DNA from: Oscarella lobularis
Taxonomy: Eukaryota; Porifera; Homoscleromorpha; Homosclerophorida; Oscarellidae
Direction of reading: 5' to 3'
DNA: 64,000 nucleotides
NCBI RefSeq assembly: GCF_947507565.1
Contig: NC_089188.1
Span: 1,116,001 to 1,180,000, forward strand
Shown: positions 22,744 to 33,556 of the stretch, piece by piece
Layout of the letters: every line of letters starts with the position of its first letter
Numbering within the stretch: position 1 is the stretch's first letter
The notes under the pieces: generated by a model
Database searches by the model: none
What the model saw: the letters and a program-made list of their open reading frames with translations, nothing else
Told to the model about the DNA's origin: nothing
Translations under genes and position numbers: made by a program

Positions 22744-22916
22744 ATCGATGTGATCGCCGAAGCGTCTGGAACGATTTTGACCTTAATAATAGGCCTGGAT
22801 TGTCTTTTATGTGGCTTGTACGCAATTCCGGACATCGAAATCACGAACGGAGGCGTGGCCCACTTCCCGCGAAACTACGGGCGTGCGTGCGCATCTGTGG
22901 CCCGTCCGCCCGGCCA

Positions 22917-24392
22917 ATGAATGAAAGAATCATGAATGCCGAGAAATTAGCGTCTATTCGCGACGGTCTGACGCGACTCGGGACCGGTAAGTCTATCTGA
23001 GCCAGAGAATTGCCACTGAAATGAAAAATTAACGCTAAGAACGGGCGAATCTGACGAGACAACTCGATCACGCGAGCGAACGACGAGCGCAGGCCGACGC
23101 CAAGCTAGAGAGAGGTCTTCGCCGCGCCTTTGCACTCCTTCGACGCGACGACGCTTCGTTTTTTGTGCAGTGAACACTTCGCTGACTGAAACGAGAAGCA
23201 GAAAAGAACAACTCGAAGGCGAGATGAAAAAAAACTCACCAGAACGATACGCAATTCTATTCTTCGATCCTGATAAGGAAGAAGAGACGAATTTATGCAA
23301 AAAGTGGAGCAAAGTCAATTGCTATTGCAACGGTATTCTCATTATTAATTATGAAGGGGCCTGACATGGGGAACCATATACTCGAGTCACGAATCGCGCA
23401 CGTAATTAAGTAGCGCGCTTGGATACCGAAGCATTAGTCACGCGCGTAAACAAATCATTTATTCATACGTGTGACTTGGGCTAATTGATTCGTGACTCGG
23501 GATGGAAATCGTTTGTTTATGCGCGTGACTTGGGTCAAACGCTTCGTGACTAAAGTCATGTATGTATATATTCACAGGTTAAGTGCCAACACGGAAGTGA
23601 AGCGGAGTTGCCTAGCAGCTATGACAGCTGGCATCGAGTCCGTGGAGAAATCACAGGACGACGACGTGTATGTGTGACATATTACGCCATTTGTGGATCT
23701 CATTGAGAAGTGTGAAGGATATCGTTTGAAGCCACAGCGACCGAGATGGCGGAACAATTTCAAAATCTTTTCAATACTCACGTAATTACAATTACGGTTT
23801 CGAGAAACGAGGAACGTGGAATCTTTTCAGGGCGAAGAGTCGTTGATGCAGCAATTGGAGCACTGGCAAGACAGAGAGTCAAACGAGAGAGCTGCAGGTG
23901 TGCCACCTCCTAATTAATAATGAAATGCTAATTGCATCAAACCAGCGTTTTATATAGTGGAGGAAAAGCGTGATTCGGTTATTCGACTCGAAGAAGAGCT
24001 AAAAGAGTGTAGGGTCTACTACTACATGTGCCTATATCTCGTGGTGTTGTATTTAGATGGTTGGGACGCTGATGGCGAGGGTGAAGAGTCTCTTTTCTTT
24101 TGGGATTCCGTTCGGTATGTTGTTTGTGTCACCTAGCCGGTGTCCTACTTAGGACAGATCTGTGCAGAAACGCGTTTCAACGAGACTACGAAATAACTGT
24201 CGATTCGGCGGAACGTCGTTTGAAAGACATAGAAGAATTGAGGGATTCTCTCAAAGAGAAACAGCAAGGGTAAGTCACTTTATGACTGCCCAAGCAAGCT
24301 TGAGTTTTTCTCTTTAGTCTGGTTGAACGACTGGACGAGATACAGGGCAATGCGTTAAGCACCAGCCATCAACACAGCCAAACAGAAGAATA
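22917..24392 (+). CDS. Coiled-coil protein, multi-exon, unrecognised
   Basis: The start is MNERIMNAEKLASIRDGLT at 22917 (or Met at 22932). Charged helical exons follow: ANLTRQLDHASERRAQADAK (about 23039-23112), TETRSRKEQLEGEMKKN (about 23171-23240), LMQQLEHWQDRESNERAA (about 23840), DSVIRLEEELKE (about 23970), DYEITVDSAERRLKDIEEL (about 24180), and a last exon LVERLDEIQGNALSTSHQH ending near 24392. Heptad-like spacing suggests an extended coiled coil. No family was recognised and the exon chain between 23360 and 23830 is uncertain. The start faces the P450 start across 173 bp. Confidence 0.5.
23383..23529. repeat. Nested inverted repeats in an intron
   Basis: CGAGTCACGAAT (23383-23394) is exactly inverted at 23488-23499. 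A 22-nt arm at 23437-23458 is inverted with two mismatches at 23508-23529. The motif GTCACG or its complement recurs several times, with further CGTGACT copies to about 23553. The size and interlocking arms look like a MITE remnant or a structured intron; no terminal boundaries were fixed. Confidence 0.6.
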
Positions 24393-24566
24393 ACTGATAA
24401 CTCTGCTCTACAGGAAGTCTTAGCCGAGTCAAATATACTATATTCATCGTAAGAAACGCTCTCTCAAAATGGCATTACCGAGAAATGATTCTAACAGCTA
24501 AGCAAAGTCCCCATTCTTTTTTCAGAATTCGGATGCGTTGATCACGAGACCAAGCCTCCAGACCTC

Positions 24567-26081
24567 GTGACCGATTGCGACCGATTGCGACCGATGAAAT
24601 TCGCTTTTCTGCTTCTACTGCTCGTCTCCGTCTACGCCGACGACGACGCGCGAGAGGGATCGGCGGTCGAAACGACCTCCGAACCCGTCGAACTCCACTG
24701 CGATCCGATCAAACCGCCTCACATGCACGCCACTTTTCCGCGAGCTCGCGCGCGACTCTGCGCCGTCGGCGACGAGCGCATGACCATCGAAGGCGTTTGT
24801 CTCGACGGTTACGAGCCGAAACCGTCGTCTTCGCACGCGAGCGGACGGAAACCAGTCGCGGCGTGCTGCTTCTTCGTTTCGGCCACCGAACCGACGTGGC
24901 TGTACGACTACGAGTCGGCGTGCGTCGAAATTCCGACGAGTGAGTCGACTACGTCGTTTTAGTTTGCAGCGAGCTCACTTTTGATCTCATATCGCGCAGC
25001 TCAGCCAATCACCACGACACGCCCTCCGACGACGACGACGTCCACGCCTACTCGCCGCACTCCCACGCCCACGAGCGAAAGACCGTCCTCCTCTTCCTCG
25101 GCGAATACGACTAGCAAGCCGCCGCCGTCGACGACGTCGGCTGCAACAACGCGGCCTGTTACGGTGACGCCGGCCTTTGTGTCGCCCATACCGTCGTTGG
25201 CTCCGAATTATAAGGAGGTCAAGTGGAACAAGAGCAATTGTATGGTGCTTATTGCAAAGAAAATTGTTTTTGAATTTCGTGAGAAAAATAGGAAAAGTTC
25301 TGATTTTTTTAATTATTTATTGATTTAGAAAGCTATTCATATGATTCGGAGAACATGGGTCGATATTGGTATGCACCCGTATTCAATGCAAGTTGTCCGA
25401 CCAAGACGGGAAATCACTCGTTCACTGCCACGTGGAGAAGTAGAGAGCGTAAAAACGTCAACTTTACATTTACCGTACAGAAGCAAATAGGGAAATATCG
25501 TAGGAAAATAAGCTTTTGTTTCTAGGCCATGTTCTCTCGAAGTAACTCGAATTGGTATGGTTATTATATGAGCCATCAGGATTCCGGGCTGAGAGAAAAG
25601 TTCGAATACAACGGATCGTACTTCTCCACGGACCTCGCGAAATATTACTCATGTAAAAACCTCTCATGTGCAAATGAAAAATAATAATAATAAGTTTATT
25701 TTTTTCTAGGTGGGATATTGATACACACTTCGAACCACGGCCAGGCTAATGTGACTTTTCACGGACTATCATTACAGGCATATGACGTTGCTCAAACTAA
25801 ACTAGCAGCAAGTAATACATAATAAATTAATTAGTTCGACTTTTTTTATTGAGCCTGGCGTCTTTATTATTATTATTATTAGATGTGACAAAATGCACTG
25901 GAAAGTCGAGTTTCAACGTCGAGGTACAGTATCGGTATCTATCAAAATCAGATCTATCTCAATGTTCTTTTAGATGACGGTGATCATTGTAAGCGTTGCC
26001 GGTGGCAGCGTTCTGTTTCTGATCATCACCGCCGTCATTATTATTCGATGTTCCAGAAGCGAGTACGATTTTCTCAAGTGA
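24567..26081 (+). CDS. LAMP-like lysosomal membrane glycoprotein
   Basis: The inner Met at 24594 gives a clear signal peptide (MKFAFLLLLLVSVYA), so it is the likelier start than 24567. A Cys-bearing domain follows (to about 24940). Next is a Thr/Ser/Pro mucin-like stretch (about 25000-25200), then a LAMP-type luminal domain: NCMVLIAKKIVFEF, FNASCPTKTGNHSFTATW, NVNFTFTVQK, AKYYSC and TFHGLSLQAYDV, with several N-glycosylation sites. One transmembrane helix (TVIIVSVAGGSVLFLIITAV, about 25977-26040) precedes a short tail RCSRSEYDFLK; YDFL is a YxxPhi lysosomal sorting signal at the place LAMPs carry theirs. Likely in the lysosome or late endosome membrane. Stop 26079-26081. Confidence 0.8.
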
Positions 26082-26443
26082 GGGCGATCGCGGTGCTTGT
26101 TTTTAAGGGAGATGGCTTTCCTTTATACGTTTACAGTTTCTATTTATTACTCATTCTCGCAGATCGATTCGCCCCCCCCCCGTTTTTTCGCGCCACAGCA
26201 GTCGCGAACGCACGCTAGACGTCGTAGAAAGTCGGGCCTAACGCGGTATAGAAGAGTCGTTGCAAAGCGGCGAGGCATTCAACTAGATACGCTTGTCTAT
26301 ATTGCTTGCCTTCTTGCTTCTGAGAAGGAACAGAGGGCGAGCGTCGCACGGTACAGTAGAAATCCGCGCGAGGTCACGAGGGCGCTCGCGCGCGCCCGCC
26401 CTATTCAATTTCAGCTGACAGCTGCCGCTCGTTCGCGTTCGCT
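26082..26443. promoter_or_regulatory. Promoter region of the pocket-protein gene, with an E2F-like site
   Basis: 362 bp between the LAMP stop and the pocket-protein ATG. It holds a C-run (26173-26181) followed by TTTTCGCGCC at 26185-26194, which fits the E2F consensus TTTSSCGC, and a paired E-box CAGCTGACAGCTG near 26413-26425. No TATA box is seen. An ORF crosses the region but has no protein-like features. Confidence 0.45.
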
Positions 26444-29400
26444 ATGGCCCACTTGCTACAGAAAGAAATTCCACAGTCTCCCGCCTCACTCTCGCGTCAG
26501 CCCAACGCTACAGCATCGGGAGAAACGTCCTCGTCTTCCTCTACGTCCGCGGCGTCGACGTGGCCTTACGATAACGCCTACTACGTGCCCGTTTTCTTAT
26601 CGGACGCCGGCGCTAGTGCGATCGGCGGCGGCGGCGCGGCGGCGGCTCTGCCCTTTTTTCCCTACTCGTCGTCTCTCGGTTCTCTCGGCTTGTTTCACGA
26701 CGTCGATCCCGTGCGATTTCAGCCCGTTCGACCTAAGCCGCGACCGCCTTCCGCGTCGGCGCTCGCTTCCGAACGCGACGGTCGAAAAATTAGGTGAGAT
26801 TTACCGTTTTTTCGCGTTTCGACTGTGTCGGGTTACGACACGTCGTAACGACATGACGTCACGTATTCAAACTCTTCTCAGCGTTTCGGTCGATATCAGA
26901 GATATTTTGGAGGCGTGTGGCGATCCCTTGCCGGGACCCATTTATCAGTTTCACCTCCGGGTACACCAGCACTGTACACGTGCAAAGACACGTGTAACAT
27001 TTCTCATTGCAGAGTCAAACAGTTCACTTGATACAGGCCATATTGACAGGTATTACCAGTCTGCCTTAATTTATTTAATTTTAATTAATTGATTAATCTA
27101 TGATTGCCTTGTCGTAGAAACTCAGGCGACTTTTGTGGAGAGGATTTGTCAAGCCGTAGGACCAAATTATAAGAATGCTCTAGAAAAGGTTAGTCTCTAC
27201 ACATTTCAAGTGACACTCAGAAATTCAGCATTCGACGCGTTTTTTCTTTTGCAGTACTTTCTCCTCACTGTCAGTCTCTACTACAGAACACTGGAATCCA
27301 TTTTGGAAAAGGTAAAAAATATATGCATGAATATTCATCCATATAAACGTGTCTTGCCCATATATAGGAACAACATCGTTTGTCTGAGGCAACGATACGG
27401 TGGGGTATCTTGACTTTATGAGTGAGTACTTTTTGTTAGAGGTCTCTCTTAGTTGTTTGCTCACAAGAGAAGCGCTTCATCGTTCTCTATTGGCTTGTTG
27501 TGCCCAAGTCATTCTCCTCTGCTACAGTCACGTGCCTCCCATGCAACGTAGAAATACTTTATTTATTTATTTGACAGCTGTTGATTTAGTTTTCTTGTTC
27601 TAGATAATTTTGAACGCTTTGCCTTTCCGTGGATTTTGGATACGTTTCGAGTTCGGGTATAGGGATAGCAGCTTCATGTGATTCTTCTTTAGAATGTTTT
27701 GCTTTAGGCTTTTGATCTGCTGAAAGTCATAGAAACGTTGGTTCTTCACGAGCGCCATCTCACTCTGGAAATGATACAGGTGCAAAAAGAAAGAACGTTT
27801 CGCTAATGAAAGCTTGATAAGGAATGGGTTCGTTATAGCACTTGCAACAGGTAGAATTCACCATTGTACAATGCATGGCTTGGCAAGAGGTACAGTATAG
27901 GCACAAAGTGTCGTCTTGAGCGCGTGGAATTGATAAATATCTCATCCTAGGGTAGTCCACTTTTTCGCTACGTTTTCGACGTCGATCTCGTCGGCTGCTT
28001 CATGGTTAGATAACCCCAGTTAATTAAAAGATTAGATTGCCTGTATTTTTTTCTTGGGGTAGACAAATGATGAAATTCCATCGCGAGACATGTGAGTTTA
28101 TTTTAGTGCCGTGAAAGAGTTTTTTTCTATTGAGCTTTTTAGCATCGCTGCGTGCATCAGAACCCAGCTAAGCGACTATGCGCACGCTTCTTCAGCAGTT
28201 GCAATATTCTACCGAAAAGGCGAGACAATTCCGACGACGAAGATAATCAATCATTGAATTATTATTTTTCTTATTTAGTCAAACAACTATCCTATTATCG
28301 CCTGAAACTCATGTGCAACATATTGGAAATTCCCCCGCCATTGGTATGACTAAATCTAATTTTTAATTTCGTTTGACTCTTTTTTTTTTGTTTAGGAGGA
28401 GAAAGTTTGGACTCTGTTTCAATTTGTCTACATCTGCACGCCCAGTTTGATGATGGGAAGAACTCTCGATCAGGTGCAAATAGTATAATCTTATTTTCTC
28501 GTAAAGTGACCATGGTCAAATTCCAGATTATGTTGTGTTCAATCTACGGTATATGCAAAGTCGTTGGCTTTGAGATGCAGTTCAGGCGAATTGTTACGGA
28601 GTACAGGCAATTGCCGTCGTCATCGTCTGAGGTGAAGGGGATTCAAATAAAAGATTCTGTATTTAAAAAATATTTTTTAAGGTGTATTGTCAAACGATGA
28701 TTCGTCCCGGCGAATACGATTCGATTATCGTTATGTATAACTCCATTTTCATGCCTGCTTTGAAAACGGCTCTTCTCAAATTTCTTCCCGAAAAAGAAGT
28801 GCGAATAGCAATAGTATCCGTTTCTCTAATAATTATTAAGGATTTTTTTTATGTTTAGAGTCCTCATGCTGCTCCGCCTCCCGATTACGTGAAACCGTCT
28901 CTATCTAAAAGGCCGTGCAGGTTGGATCGATAGCCATAAATTTAATTAGCATATGATTTATATGTATCTCAGAGCTGCTTCCGGCTTGAATGTGTATATT
29001 TCACCGTTGAGAAAGACAGAGGAGCAGATGACGCCAAGGACCAGGTAAAGAAAACTAACATACATATACGACACCTATCACCTTATTTTATTTCAGAGCC
29101 TTGTATTCCTTTGGAGATTCTCTTGGGGTAAGATTAACGGATTGGCGTTGTATTTTTAATTGTTTTTTTTGTACAGAGTCCAGCGAGCTCTGTCAGTCTA
29201 ACGCACATAAACGAAATGATGAAGAGATATTCAGTGGAGAAGGGCACTCAGAAGAAATTGGAATTGTCGCCGAATGGAAATACGGCGGCCACGCCTCCGC
29301 GACCAGACGGGAGTCGTTTCAACCTCGCTCCAATGGAATCGGGTTTCTGCAGGCGGCTGACAGATCTCGGTATAGTCGACTAAAATTAATTATTTGAATT

Positions 29401-29458
29401 TTGGCTATTAATTAAGGGGTTCTTTTTAGTTCACGAACGAATGGCGCTGCAGAACTAG
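26444..29458 (+). CDS. Retinoblastoma-like pocket protein (p107/p130 type)
   Basis: About fifteen small exons. Pocket A: ISVSVDIRDILEACGDPLPG (about 26881), ETQATFVERICQAVGPNYKN (27120), VSLYYRTLESILEK (27270), LTREALHRSLLACC (27460), FERFAFPWILDTFRV (27612), FDLLKVIETLVLHERHLTLE (27710). Pocket B: YICTPSLMMGRTLDQ (28425), IMLCSIYGICKV (28528), EYDSIIVMYNSIFMPALKT (28712), ISPLRKTEEQMTPR (28998). The C-terminus CRRLTDLVHERMALQN resembles the end of p107/p130. It should repress E2F targets and bind LxCxE proteins in the nucleus. The exon before pocket A is a Ser/Ala/Pro-rich 115 aa, with no room for the usual N-terminal cyclin-like domain. Stop 29456-29458. Confidence 0.88.
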
Positions 29459-29899
29459 TGACAGGATTCGACTTTGCTGTCGTGTTATCTATATCGTATA
29501 TAGAAATATCGTATGTGTTCTTTCGTTACTTGCTCACGTGCGCTCTGACTTTAGGATCAACGCGCTTTAAATTGACGTCATGGAACACGCGTTTTTCGGT
29601 GGACGAAGCTAAAACGACGGCGCTGATTGCTTTACAGAGGTAAGATACTACATTTCCTGCGTCTATCGCGCGCCTTTTGCTTTCGAATGACGCGATCGAA
29701 CGGCGGCGGGGCCCCCTTTCGAGCACGTGGCGCGTTGCGCTTGATACAGCGCTGAAAAATACTTTCAACTGACCTTTGTTGCCTTCGTATGATTTTTTGA
29801 CCGAAAAGGAGTCGAACGGCTCCTCGCTCCGCCCCCAAAATTTCGATCCTTATTTTCGCAGTACATTCGTTAGCTAGGGCAGGTCCGCTCGAATTTTCT

Positions 29900-30470
29900 A
29901 CGTCAAACGATAGGACTTTGGTATATAGTGAACTCCGCGGCCTCAAAATTGTCTGTCGCTAGCTTTTTTGATGGGTGTGACTAATATCCGAAAGTCCTTT
30001 TTTTGAGAGCGAAATTTGACCTGCATCAACTGTTCAACCCTGTAGCAATGTTAGACTAGTGAAGTAAAATAGATCTAGCTCGTTCATTTGGAAATCCGCG
30101 AGGTCAGGTTTTTAGGATCCCTGAGCTATAGCACACGCTTTTTGGTCAAAAACGACATCTCCTATAAAGCCAAGATTTCTACGCGAAACGATAGGCCTAA
30201 AGTACCTAGTTAACTCCACGGTCTCAAAATTGTCTACCACGCCAATTTTTTTGCTAATTTGAAGGGCGTGGCTAAATGCCGGAAGGGGTCTTTTTTTTTG
30301 TGAATTTTGATCTGTATCAACTGTTCGACCTCAGGGCAATGTTAGACTAGTAAAGTACAATAGATCTAGCGCGTTTATTTGGAAATCCGTGAGTTGAGGT
30401 TTTTAGGCAACCGTGAACTATAGCACACGGTTTTTTGGTCATTTGGGTGACCTCTCCGATTTCTAAGATT
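29900..30470. repeat. Two-copy tandem repeat of about 285 bp
   Basis: Copy 1 starts near 29900 and copy 2 near 30183. Shared landmarks are ACGATAGG, CTCAAAATTGTCT (29942 and 30222), TGCATCAACTGTTC / TGTATCAACTGTTC, CAATGTTAGACTAGT (30046 and 30337), AATAGATCTAGC, TTTGGAAATCCG, and CTATAGCACACG. The landmark offset is 281-291 bp, so the copies differ by indels as well as substitutions. Confidence 0.75.
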
Positions 30471-30770
30471 TCTCTATAAAACAATGGGGATCGGTTGCCT
30501 GTTTGACGTCGCGGTGCCAAATTGATCTCACACCTTCAATTTTGGCTGAAATTGGCATTTTTTTGTAGATGGTGATATCAAGACGTGGATCAACTCCCTC
30601 CTCCTCCACAGTGTTTCCTGAGCGATTTAAGGTAAAGAACACGCGTATTTGATTAGAATTCAAATGTACTAATTTTCTTTTTATTTCAGTTCTCTCTCCT
30701 CTCTTCTTGCACCTCGACCAATCCGACGAGTTTTAGATGCAGAAAGAAGAAGATGTAGACGAAGACATCA

Positions 30771-30995
30771 CCCTGGGGACTTGGGTTAAAGTCTCCCTCC
30801 TTGTGGGCTGGAGGATAATCAGCGCCTCCCCTGTGGACTTGGGTTAAAGTTCACCCTGGGGACTTGGGATAAAGTCTCCCTCCTTGTGGGCTGGAGGTTA
30901 ATGTGCTCTCCCCTGGGGACTTGGGATAAAGTCTTCCTCCTTGGTGGCTGGAGGTGAATGTGCCTACCCCCTGTGGACTTGGGTTAAAGTTCACT
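30771..30995. repeat. Minisatellite-like array of TGGGGACTTGGG units
   Basis: Three long copies (about 30772, 30852 and 30911) read CCTGGGGACTTGGG, then AAAGTCTCCCTCCTT and GGCTGGAGG; two shorter CTGTGGACTTGGGTTAAAG copies lie between and after them. Spacing is about 58-80 bp. It is not coding in any consistent frame. Confidence 0.75.
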
Positions 30996-31247
30996 GTGGG
31001 GACTGCAGTCTCAGTCCCACCGCTTGGCCAGGAGGTCAAGCGGCAGCGTAGGAGCGGCGGCCCAGGGACAACTGAAGGAGGAGGAGGAAGAAGAGGGAGA
31101 CGAGAGGACTTTTTATTTTTTATTTTATACATCCGGGATATTACGAATAAAATTTTGACTATACCTTCCCCTACTTTTCGTGCAGAGCGACACGCGACGT
31201 GAAATGACGCGTATTTTGCGTCACTCACGTCGCGTGCTTCAGCGTCA

Positions 31248-31290
31248 GAACTTGCGCGCTTTTGTGTAGGACGCGCGCGCGCGCAAGTTC
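31248..31290. repeat. Perfect 12-bp inverted repeat (hairpin) upstream of COPS6
   Basis: GAACTTGCGCGC at 31248-31259 is inverted exactly as GCGCGCAAGTTC at 31279-31290, with a 19-nt loop that is itself GC-alternating. Function unknown. Confidence 0.7.
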
Positions 31291-31905
31291 CTACTGTACG
31301 CCTAAACTATGTGCTCTTGCCTCCACTGCATATTCTGGAGATCAAGAACAAAAAATGCACGCAACTACTACTACTACTACTCATGCAGAAAACATGCAAA
31401 AAAATCTCTTCGAGCGCTTTCATCTCTGCATCGAGTCCGCTCTCTCGCACAGCCTCCGACGTTCGTCACCTGCAAGTACAATACGATAGTGAGGTCACGC
31501 AGCGCACAGTTGCAACGGCGTACGATCTCTCTATAATAATTGATTGGGCAACTCTATGTGGGGCCCCACTGGGCTGCAGGCGTTTGCATGCTCGGACGAG
31601 CGTCGGCTTACGTAGAAAACAGCCGCGGACGGTTCGGACGAGGAAATCGGAGAAGCTCTTCTTGCATCGTGGCTTTTTGGTTGAGGAAATCGGCGGCTTC
31701 TCCCCGAACTCCTACTCAAAGCTACGGCATGGGTGCACTTCGCTTACCAAAGTCTTCCGAGAGCTTCGGAAGTGGATAAACGCAGCACACGGCCACGATA
31801 AGTTCTTTAGATGCGCCACGTGGCGAGCGTCCGCGAGGAGCGAGCCTCGAGGACTTGATTTCAACAAATAACTCACGTGATAGATACCCAATAAATAAAC
31901 TCTAC

Positions 31906-33333
31906 ATGGCGAACGAAAGCGCGATGGCCCCGAGCTCTGCAACAGGCAGCGTCACTGTCGCCGTGCATCCTCTCGTCATTATGAACGTTTCGGAGCACTG
32001 GACTCGAGTGAGGTCCCAAAGGGGAGAGGAGAACCCAGTCGGTACGTAACGCGCCAGAGGGAGCGCGAAGGAACGGACTCTCACCCATAAACGTACCTTG
32101 TGCAGTGCTGGGAGCCCTGATGGGAACGCAGAAGGGACGAAACGTGGAAGTATACAACTCATTCGAGCTTCTCTACGCCGTCGTCAACGGCGACGTCGTG
32201 ATCAATCGCGATTACTGCGAAACAAAGGAAGAACAATGTAAATATCGAAATCTATGGGGTGTTGTCCGTAAACTAACTATTATCTATAGTCAAGCAGGTT
32301 TTTAAGGACTTGGAATTTCTGGGCTGGTATCGAACGGGAGAACTGCAGGGGACAAAAGGAGATATGAAAATACACAAAACTGTAGGGCTGTGGGTTCCAG
32401 GACATAAAAGGCGTGATACTCTTAAAACACAGATCTGCGAAGCTAATGAAAGCCCACTGCTGTTAAAGTTGAATCCCCTTGGGAGGGCGAGCGAGGTTCT
32501 CCAGAACGCGACTTAGTTATTCTCCTTGTGTGGCTTACCTTCTTATATATAGTTGCCTCTGACGTTCTATGAGTCGGTCATCGATTTGGTCGACGGGGAA
32601 GTGCGTTTGAATAGTAGCTTCTTTCTTCCCTGACGTTTTTTAATGGCTCTTTTCCAGGCTTGTATGCTCTTTGTCGAGCTGAAGTATACGCTGGCCACTG
32701 AAGAGGCCGAAAGGATTGGTGTCGACCACGTGGCGCGGTATTCCTTGTCAGGATCTACAGAAAGATCATCAGGTAAAAGAGAGAGAGAGAGAGAGAACGC
32801 TACAGCATTTGTATTGGGGATGCAGTGACGGACCACTTGATGGTACAGCACAGCGCAATCAAAATGCTCTACACTCGCGTGAGACTCATACTCGACTATT
32901 TGAAGGCAGTCGAAGGGGGTAAAAGTTCTTTCTCTATCCGTTACTTGCGCTCGTTTTTATTTATTTATTGCTACACGTTAGGTGAACTGCCTAAGGATCA
33001 TCAAGTATTGCGCGAAATCAATAGCCTGTGTCACCAATTGCCGGCGATTGATACGCTCCAGTTTAGGGAGGATTTCCACATGGTTAGTCTGGAGTGGCTT
33101 TTTCTCTTTTACGGTATTCGTGATGCGGCGTGTGTTTAGCAATGCAACGACGTTCTTCTCATGGCTTATCTCGCCATCGTAACCAAAGGCTGCAACGCAG
33201 CGAATATAGTACGCAATATGTATATATCGTCGCGGAGGGGGGGACATTGTTTCTCTTCTAGTTCGTCACGAAGTTTAATACTGTGTTCGATCGTCACGGA
33301 GTGGGACGAAGAATGAGAGGACTTATGTTTTAG
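31906..33333 (+). CDS. COPS6: COP9 signalosome complex subunit 6
   Basis: Start [18 protein letters not shown] at 31906. Exons include 31906-32041, 32106-32237 and from 32290 onward. The MPN domain is clear: [65 protein letters not shown]. It is followed by the C-terminal helices [60 protein letters not shown] and the final [12 protein letters not shown]. As in other CSN6 proteins the JAMM metal-binding motif is absent, so this is the non-catalytic MPN partner of CSN5 in the deneddylase of cullin ligases. Length is normal. Stop at 33331-33333. Confidence 0.95.
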
Positions 33334-33556
33334 AAACGTAGAATGTTCGATATAAGTTGCGTTGAATGAAGAGCATTACCTAAGAACGTGTTTGCTTTTG
33401 CGTGCATGTGTGTGCGTTTTTGCGCGCGTCGCTTCCGAATGCCCCCCCAATTTGCAACATCGCGCTGCCGGACCGCGCGCGGCGCGCGGTCATTGGCCGA
33501 AGCGACGCGCTGAATGAAATTGGGAGGTCGAAGCGTTCGCAGCTGAAACCCGTTCG

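Larger units (their letters stand above)
29459..31905. other. 2.4-kb intergenic region with tandem repeats and no confident gene
   Basis: It contains a doubled ~285-bp repeat (29900-30470), a G-rich minisatellite-like array (30771-30995) and a hairpin (31248-31290). Short spliceable stretches exist, such as 30569-30635 followed by 30691-30735 (reading FSPLFLHLDQSDEF then stop), and 29555-29639, whose entry phase would fit the last donor of the pocket-protein gene. None has a recognisable domain. The ORF at 31311-31871 shows no family features. Confidence 0.5.

Noticed and set aside
21923-22920. Long overlapping ORFs opposite the P450
   Set aside because: Antisense shadows in GC-rich coding sequence; the P450 frame has all family motifs.
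26097-27092. 331-aa plus-strand ORF overlapping the start of the pocket-protein gene
   Set aside because: Arg-rich out-of-frame translation over the promoter and first exon with no domain; the pocket-protein exons use another frame.
31311-31871. 186-aa ORF upstream of COPS6
   Set aside because: No recognisable domain, no clear start context, and composition changes along its length; may be a leader or chance ORF.
31906-33333. COPS6 as an active JAMM deneddylase
   Set aside because: The MPN domain lacks the metal-binding JAMM residues, as in other CSN6 proteins; activity belongs to CSN5.
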